The notes beneath the pieces are model-generated. The model made no database searches. It was given only the letters and a program-made list of their open reading frames with translations, and had not been told where the DNA came from. The translations under genes were made by a program, and so were the position numbers. This document shows positions 4,307 to 7,655 of a DNA stretch of 7,655 nt, in pieces (positions within the stretch are counted from its first letter, which is position 1; each line of letters begins with the position of its first letter). Source of the stretch: an uncultured Lachnospiraceae bacterium (GTDB taxonomy: Bacteria > Bacillota > Clostridia > Lachnospirales > Lachnospiraceae); NCBI GenBank assembly GCA_910577445.1, contig CAJTMZ010000102.1, positions 1 through 7,655 of the forward strand, in the 5' to 3' direction.

Positions 4307-6070
4307 TTATTCTTCTTTTATCTTCTCATACTCCAGATAAGCCCCCTTCATAGGGCTTGCCGCCAGTTCACCAAACAGCCGCAGTACGCCTTTTTTATAC
4401 TTAGGCTCCCGCTTCTTCCAGTTCTTTCTTCTCTGCGCCAGCACGGCATCCACCTCTTCCGGGCTTTTCCGCTCTCCGGCAATCCCTATGATATTGAGTT
4501 TTCTCTCCATCACGTCGATTTCAATCAGGTCGCCCTCCTCCACCAGGGCAATAGGGCCGCCGTCCACGGCTTCGGGACTGCAGTGTCCAATCACCGGCCC
4601 GGTGGACGCACCGGAAAACCGTCCGTCCGTAATAAGGGCGATGCTCCGCCCCAGCTCTCTGTCGCTGCTGATAGCTTCCGAGGTATAGAACATTTCCGGC
4701 ATACCGGAGCCTTTCGGTCCCTCGTAGCGGATAAACACGGCGTCGCCTTTTTGTACCTGATGATTTAGCACCGCATTTAGACATTCCTCCTCGCTGTCAA
4801 AGGGCCTTGCCCTTAAAACGGCCCGGTACATCTCTTTCGGACAGGCGGTATGCTTGATAACCGCTCCCTCCGGCGCGAGGTTTCCTTTCAGTATGGCGAT
4901 ACTGCCATCCGTTCCGATTGCCCTGTCATAGGGGCGGATAATATCTTCTTTCGTCAGCGCAGTCTGGTAACGGCGGTTAAACTCCTTAAGCCTTTGTCCG
5001 CACCGCTCGTAAAAACCGTTCTCCTTAAGCTCCCTTAAATTTTCCCCCAGCGTTTTTCCGGTAACGGTCATCACATCAAGATGGAGATGCTCCCTGATTT
5101 CCTCCATAATCGCCGGAACGCCTCCCGCGTAATAGAATACTTCCGCCGGCCATCTTCCCGCCGGACGCACGTCCAGAAGATAGCGGGCTCCCCTGTGAAG
5201 CCTGTCAAAGGTATCCCCCGTAATTTCTATGCCGAATTCATGGGCGATTGCCGGAAGGTGCAGCAGGCAGTTGGTGCTGCCGGAAACCGCCGCATGGACA
5301 AGGATGGCGTTTTCAAAGCTTTCAGGCGTCACAATATCTCCGGGCCGCATATCCGGCTTCTTCGCCAGTCTTACCGCCTGCTGCCCGGCCTGTCTTGCAA
5401 AGGCAAGAAGGTCAGGGCTTTCCGCCGGCATCAGTGCGCTTCCGGGCAGCGCAAGTCCCAGCGCCTCCGCCATAATCTGCATGGTAGACGCCGTCCCGAT
5501 AAAGGAACATGCCCCGCAGCCCGGACAGGCGTTGCATTTTGCCCAGTTTAGCTTCTCCTCGTCAATTTCTCCCCTCTGGTACTTTGCGCTGTACATGCCA
5601 AGCTGCTCTAAAGTGAGCATCTCCGGCCCAGCGTTCATGGTGCCTCCGGGCACCACCACCGCCGGAATATTCAGCCTTGCCAGTCCCATCAGGTTGGCGG
5701 GCATTCCCTTATCGCAGCTTGCCAGATACACGCCTCCGTCAAAGGGCGTGGCGCTGCCGTGAATCTCTATCATGTTGGCAATCATCTCCCGGCTTGCCAG
5801 ACTGAAATTGATGCCGTCGGTTCCCTGGCTCTCGCCGTCGCAGATATCCGTTGCAAAATATCTCGCCCCGTACCCGCCGGCCTCCGCCACGCCTTTTCTG
5901 ACTTCCTCCACCAGAAGGTTCAGATGGCCGCTGCCCGGGTGGCTGTCCCCGAAGGTGCTTTCAATCATTATCTGCGGTTTATCCAAATCCTCCGGCTTCC
6001 AGCCGGTTCCTATGCGGAGCGGGTCAAGCTCCGGGGCCAGTTTTCTCATTTTCTGACTTATCAGTTCCAT
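4307..6070 (-). CDS. IlvD/Edd family dehydratase (dihydroxy-acid dehydratase-like; substrate uncertain)
   Basis: Enzymes of this family remove water from a 2,3-dihydroxy acid with the help of an iron-sulfur cluster and Mg2+: IlvD in branched-chain amino acid synthesis, Edd and sugar-acid dehydratases in sugar catabolism. The 587 residues are full length. Visible landmarks are DICDGESQGTDG (75-86), SLASRE (90-95), SCDKGMP (118-124, with cluster ligand Cys119 and Lys121), CPGCGACSFIGTASTM (182-197, with Cys188 as likely ligand) and, near the end, ITDGRFSGAS and GPIALVEEGD. The first cluster cysteine of typical IlvD (in a P-C-N motif) is absent: the region reads DSHPGSGHL at 42-50. GTASTM is more like sugar-acid dehydratases than the usual IlvD YTANSM. 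The ATG at 6070 is chosen because AAGGAG is six bases upstream, rather than a TTG at 6094. It may be a paralogue acting on a sugar acid; the adjacent sugar-binding gene fits weakly. The family is certain, the substrate open. Confidence 0.9.
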   Translation of the reverse strand: MELISQKMRKLAPELDPLRIGTGWKPEDLDKPQIMIESTFGDSHPGSGHLNLLVEEVRKGVAEAGGYGARYFATDICDGESQGTDGINFSLASREMIANMIEIHGSATPFDGGVYLASCDKGMPANLMGLARLNIPAVVVPGGTMNAGPEMLTLEQLGMYSAKYQRGEIDEEKLNWAKCNACPGCGACSFIGTASTMQIMAEALGLALPGSALMPAESPDLLAFARQAGQQAVRLAKKPDMRPGDIVTPESFENAILVHAAVSGSTNCLLHLPAIAHEFGIEITGDTFDRLHRGARYLLDVRPAGRWPAEVFYYAGGVPAIMEEIREHLHLDVMTVTGKTLGENLRELKENGFYERCGQRLKEFNRRYQTALTKEDIIRPYDRAIGTDGSIAILKGNLAPEGAVIKHTACPKEMYRAVLRARPFDSEEECLNAVLNHQVQKGDAVFIRYEGPKGSGMPEMFYTSEAISSDRELGRSIALITDGRFSGASTGPVIGHCSPEAVDGGPIALVEEGDLIEIDVMERKLNIIGIAGERKSPEEVDAVLAQRRKNWKKREPKYKKGVLRLFGELAASPMKGAYLEYEKIKEE

Positions 6071-6076
6071 GACAGT

Positions 6077-6082
6077 CTCCTT
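6077..6082 (-). promoter_or_regulatory. Ribosome binding site that sets the dehydratase start
   Basis: AAGGAG on the minus strand, six bases before the ATG at 6070. It decides against the TTG at 6094, which lies upstream of this site. Confidence 0.7.
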
Positions 6083-6120
6083 TCCCTGTTTCAAATACTT
6101 TTATCAGAAGATACGGGAAG

Positions 6121-6144
6121 CAAAAAATTCCGTTCTCCGAACAA
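6121..6144 (-). terminator. Possible weak terminator between the ATPase and dehydratase genes
   Basis: On the minus strand a six-pair stem (two G-U pairs) with a three-base loop at 6130-6144 is followed by AA and six T. It lies 15 bases after the ATPase stop. The stem is short, so readthrough into the dehydratase gene is possible. Confidence 0.45.
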
Positions 6145-6158
6145 CTTCCATGCTTTTT

Positions 6159-7385
6159 TCACAGCGCGGACACCGGAAAAAACCAGGTGTTTCTGTTATA
6201 GGGAATCATTTCATCCGTCATGCACAATATCACGCCGGGCTGTATATCCATGTCCAGTTTATTCAGCACCCCGAAATTTTTATCCCCATGATTCGGAATT
6301 TTCGCTTTCTTTATCTCTATGGGGTAAATCTTATCCCCCTCCGCCATCAGCAAATCGATTTCCTTTCTGTCCACATCCCGGTAATAATAGATATCCGGCC
6401 GCAGACCCGCGTTAAAAAAGCTCTTCACGATTTCGCTGACGACATAGGTTTCAAAAAATGCGCCGTCCATTGCGCCGTTTTCTATTGTCTCCGCGCTGGG
6501 CCACCGGCACAGATAAGCCGCCAGACCGGTATCCATAAAATATACCTTGGGCGTCTTCACCAGACGGTTCGTGATATTCGTATAATAAGGACGTAATATA
6601 AATATGACCCCGCTTCTTTCCAGAATTGAAACCCACTCCTTTGCCGTCGGCGCCGATATGCCAATTGCATTTGCAATTTCGCTGTATTTTAGTTCCTGCG
6701 AGGTTCTGGCGGCCATAAAAACAAGAAAATCATAAAATTCGCCCAGTTTTCCCACCTGCGCCAGTTCTTTGATATCCCGTTCAAGATAGGTATTGATGTA
6801 ATCCGTATAAAACCGTTCCCTGTCCAGACCGGTGGCTGCCAGCTTCGGCATGCCGCCCTGAAAAATACGCTCATAAATCTGGTGAATATCCTTCGGCTTA
6901 TTTTCTTTCATGCGTCCGCGAAGGCTTTCAAGAGCCGGATGAAAGACGTTTCCCTTACGTCCGTCAAGCTCCGCCGCGGAAAGTCCTGACATGTCAAAAA
7001 CCGCAATACGGCCTGCCAGAGACTCCGACACATTTTTCATCATTCGGAATTTCTGCGAGCCGGTGAGCCAGTACATGCCGCAGTTGTCCTCTCCCTCCAG
7101 CGCTTTCTTATCCACAATCCGCTTCATCTCCAGCAATATAGACGGCACTCTCTGAAACTCGTCAATGAGCAGAGGATATCCGTAGGTCTCGAAAAAAAGA
7201 GCCGGGTCCTGCTCCGCCAGCCGCCTGGCGTTGCCGTCATCCATAGTCACATACCGGCGTTCCTTCTCCCTCATGTGATTCAGCATAGTGGATTTTCCCA
7301 CCTGCCGCTGTCCGCACACCATAACTACCGGATAATAGCGGGAAGCCTTTTCTATTTGTTCTTCCAGATGTCTTTGAATATACAT
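6159..7385 (-). CDS. AAA-family ATP-binding protein with DUF4143 domain
   Basis: This 408-residue protein has the standard two-part layout. The N-terminal AAA_14 ATPase carries Walker A GQRQVGKST (25-33), Walker B LLIDEFQ (72-78) with Asp75-Glu76, the sensor-like LTGSQKF (107-113) and SLAGR (121-125) with a candidate arginine. A winged-helix-like middle (about 235-300, including AIGISAPTAKEWVSILERSG) is followed by the C-terminal DUF4143 part. That part contains Asp344 and E-x-K at 357-359, spaced like the core of PD-(D/E)XK nucleases. No signal peptide or membrane helix is seen, so it is cytoplasmic. The family is widespread in bacteria and archaea, often in many copies, and its role is not settled; links to DNA or to toxin-like behaviour have been suggested. 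The ATG at 7385 opens with MYIQRHLE, the usual family start. It is complete and appears intact. It stands alone, with no obvious partner, 48 bases after the nucleotidyltransferase stop. Confidence 0.93.
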   Translation of the reverse strand: MYIQRHLEEQIEKASRYYPVVMVCGQRQVGKSTMLNHMREKERRYVTMDDGNARRLAEQDPALFFETYGYPLLIDEFQRVPSILLEMKRIVDKKALEGEDNCGMYWLTGSQKFRMMKNVSESLAGRIAVFDMSGLSAAELDGRKGNVFHPALESLRGRMKENKPKDIHQIYERIFQGGMPKLAATGLDRERFYTDYINTYLERDIKELAQVGKLGEFYDFLVFMAARTSQELKYSEIANAIGISAPTAKEWVSILERSGVIFILRPYYTNITNRLVKTPKVYFMDTGLAAYLCRWPSAETIENGAMDGAFFETYVVSEIVKSFFNAGLRPDIYYYRDVDRKEIDLLMAEGDKIYPIEIKKAKIPNHGDKNFGVLNKLDMDIQPGVILCMTDEMIPYNRNTWFFPVSAL

Positions 7386-7409
7386 AAAACCGGCGTATCC
7401 TTCCTGTCT

Positions 7410-7448
7410 TTTCGGGTAAAATAAAACCTTACTTTATTTTACCCGAAA
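7410..7448. repeat. Long perfect hairpin after the nucleotidyltransferase gene, possible terminator
   Basis: TTTCGGGTAAAATAAA (7410-7425) and its complement (7433-7448) form perfect 16-bp arms with a seven-base loop. The stop codon of the upstream gene lies in the stem. No T-tract follows on either strand, so it may act as an mRNA 3'-end stabiliser or an imperfect terminator rather than a standard one. Confidence 0.6.
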
Positions 7449-7655
7449 GCCTCCCTGTCCGTCAATACAATCCCTGTAAAAATCCACATCCTCCATCTCT
7501 TCCCGTCTCCCCGCTCTGACCCGGCATACATTCTCCCTGCCTGCCAGAAGCCTTTTTCCTCCCGTATCTCCCTCCAAAGCCAGCAGTTCCCCGAAAAGCT
7601 CCTTTGAAAAAACAACGGGATTTCCGCTTTTGCCCTCCCATTCCACAAAGCCGCC
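7434..7655 (-). CDS. Nucleotidyltransferase, MobA/MocA-like, C-terminal part only (cut by window edge)
   Basis: The last 73 codons of a gene that begins beyond the right edge. The segment reads GGFVEWEGKSGNPVVFSKEL, then FGELLALEGDTGGKRLL, and later Val-Asp about 15 residues before the end. This is the C-terminal signature of MobA-like NTP transferases, especially the MocA type that attaches CMP or GMP to molybdenum cofactor: a Gly-x-Pro-Val-x-Phe motif, a Leu-Leu-x-Leu-x-Gly-Asp motif with Gly-Gly-Lys/Arg, then a V...D-V/I-D motif. The catalytic N-terminal Rossmann part is not in the window, so the substrate cannot be judged. The ORF ends in TAA inside a hairpin, and the ATPase gene follows 48 bases later, perhaps in the same transcript. 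Confidence 0.65.
   Translation of the reverse strand, partial: GGFVEWEGKSGNPVVFSKELFGELLALEGDTGGKRLLAGRENVCRVRAGRREEMEDVDFYRDCIDGQGGFRVK

Noticed and set aside
4301..4768. Plus-strand open frames of up to about 218 codons within 4,300-6,600
   Set aside because: They lie antisense to the well-supported dehydratase and ATPase genes, have compositions expected of a GC-rich complementary strand, and show no recognisable domain.
7439..7648. A second minus-strand frame over the nucleotidyltransferase end
   Set aside because: It is a shadow in another frame; only the frame ending at 7434 shows the MobA/MocA-like motifs and continues past the window edge.

Overview
This looks like chromosomal DNA of a low-to-mid GC Firmicute, most likely a gut-type clostridium of the Lachnospiraceae kind. 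The evidence is strong AGGAGG-type ribosome binding sites, a clostridial-style solute-binding lipoprotein, a DUF4143 ATPase, and a Firmicutes-type IlvD/Edd dehydratase. Every gene I can support is on the minus strand, so the window reads right to left. No tRNA, rRNA, CRISPR array or transposase was seen, and no stretch longer than about 200 bases lacks a gene.

Right part (about 4,250-7,655), moderately GC-rich and housekeeping-like: the C-terminal end of a MobA/MocA-like nucleotidyltransferase, a complete AAA/DUF4143 ATPase, a complete IlvD/Edd dehydratase with a clear terminator, and the start of an ABC-transporter sugar-binding lipoprotein.

Junction (about 3,165-4,105): the lipoprotein keeps its signal peptide and first ~122 residues, then runs in frame into ~100 residues that do not look like a solute-binding protein. 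A small, very charged reading frame follows, translationally coupled to it. This looks like a recombination scar in which most of a transport gene was replaced.

Left part (1-3,165), visibly more AT-rich: a compact, probably mobile type II restriction-modification island. In transcription order it holds a small helix-turn-helix regulator, a C5-cytosine DNA methyltransferase, a DUF4928 protein (the likely restriction endonuclease), a Vsr mismatch endonuclease, and an N6-adenine methyltransferase that stops early, before its catalytic motif. The genes overlap or nearly touch. The methyltransferase marks host DNA, the DUF4928 protein presumably cuts unmarked DNA, and Vsr repairs T:G mismatches left by deamination of 5-methylcytosine. 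The regulator sits behind a promoter carrying two almost concentric inverted repeats, which suggests self-regulated timing of the system.

Main points of interest: the nested inverted repeats at the regulator promoter, the poorly understood DUF4928 nuclease with an unusual candidate active site, the broken adenine methylase, the chimeric lipoprotein at the island edge, and the dehydratase that lacks the usual first iron-sulfur cysteine.
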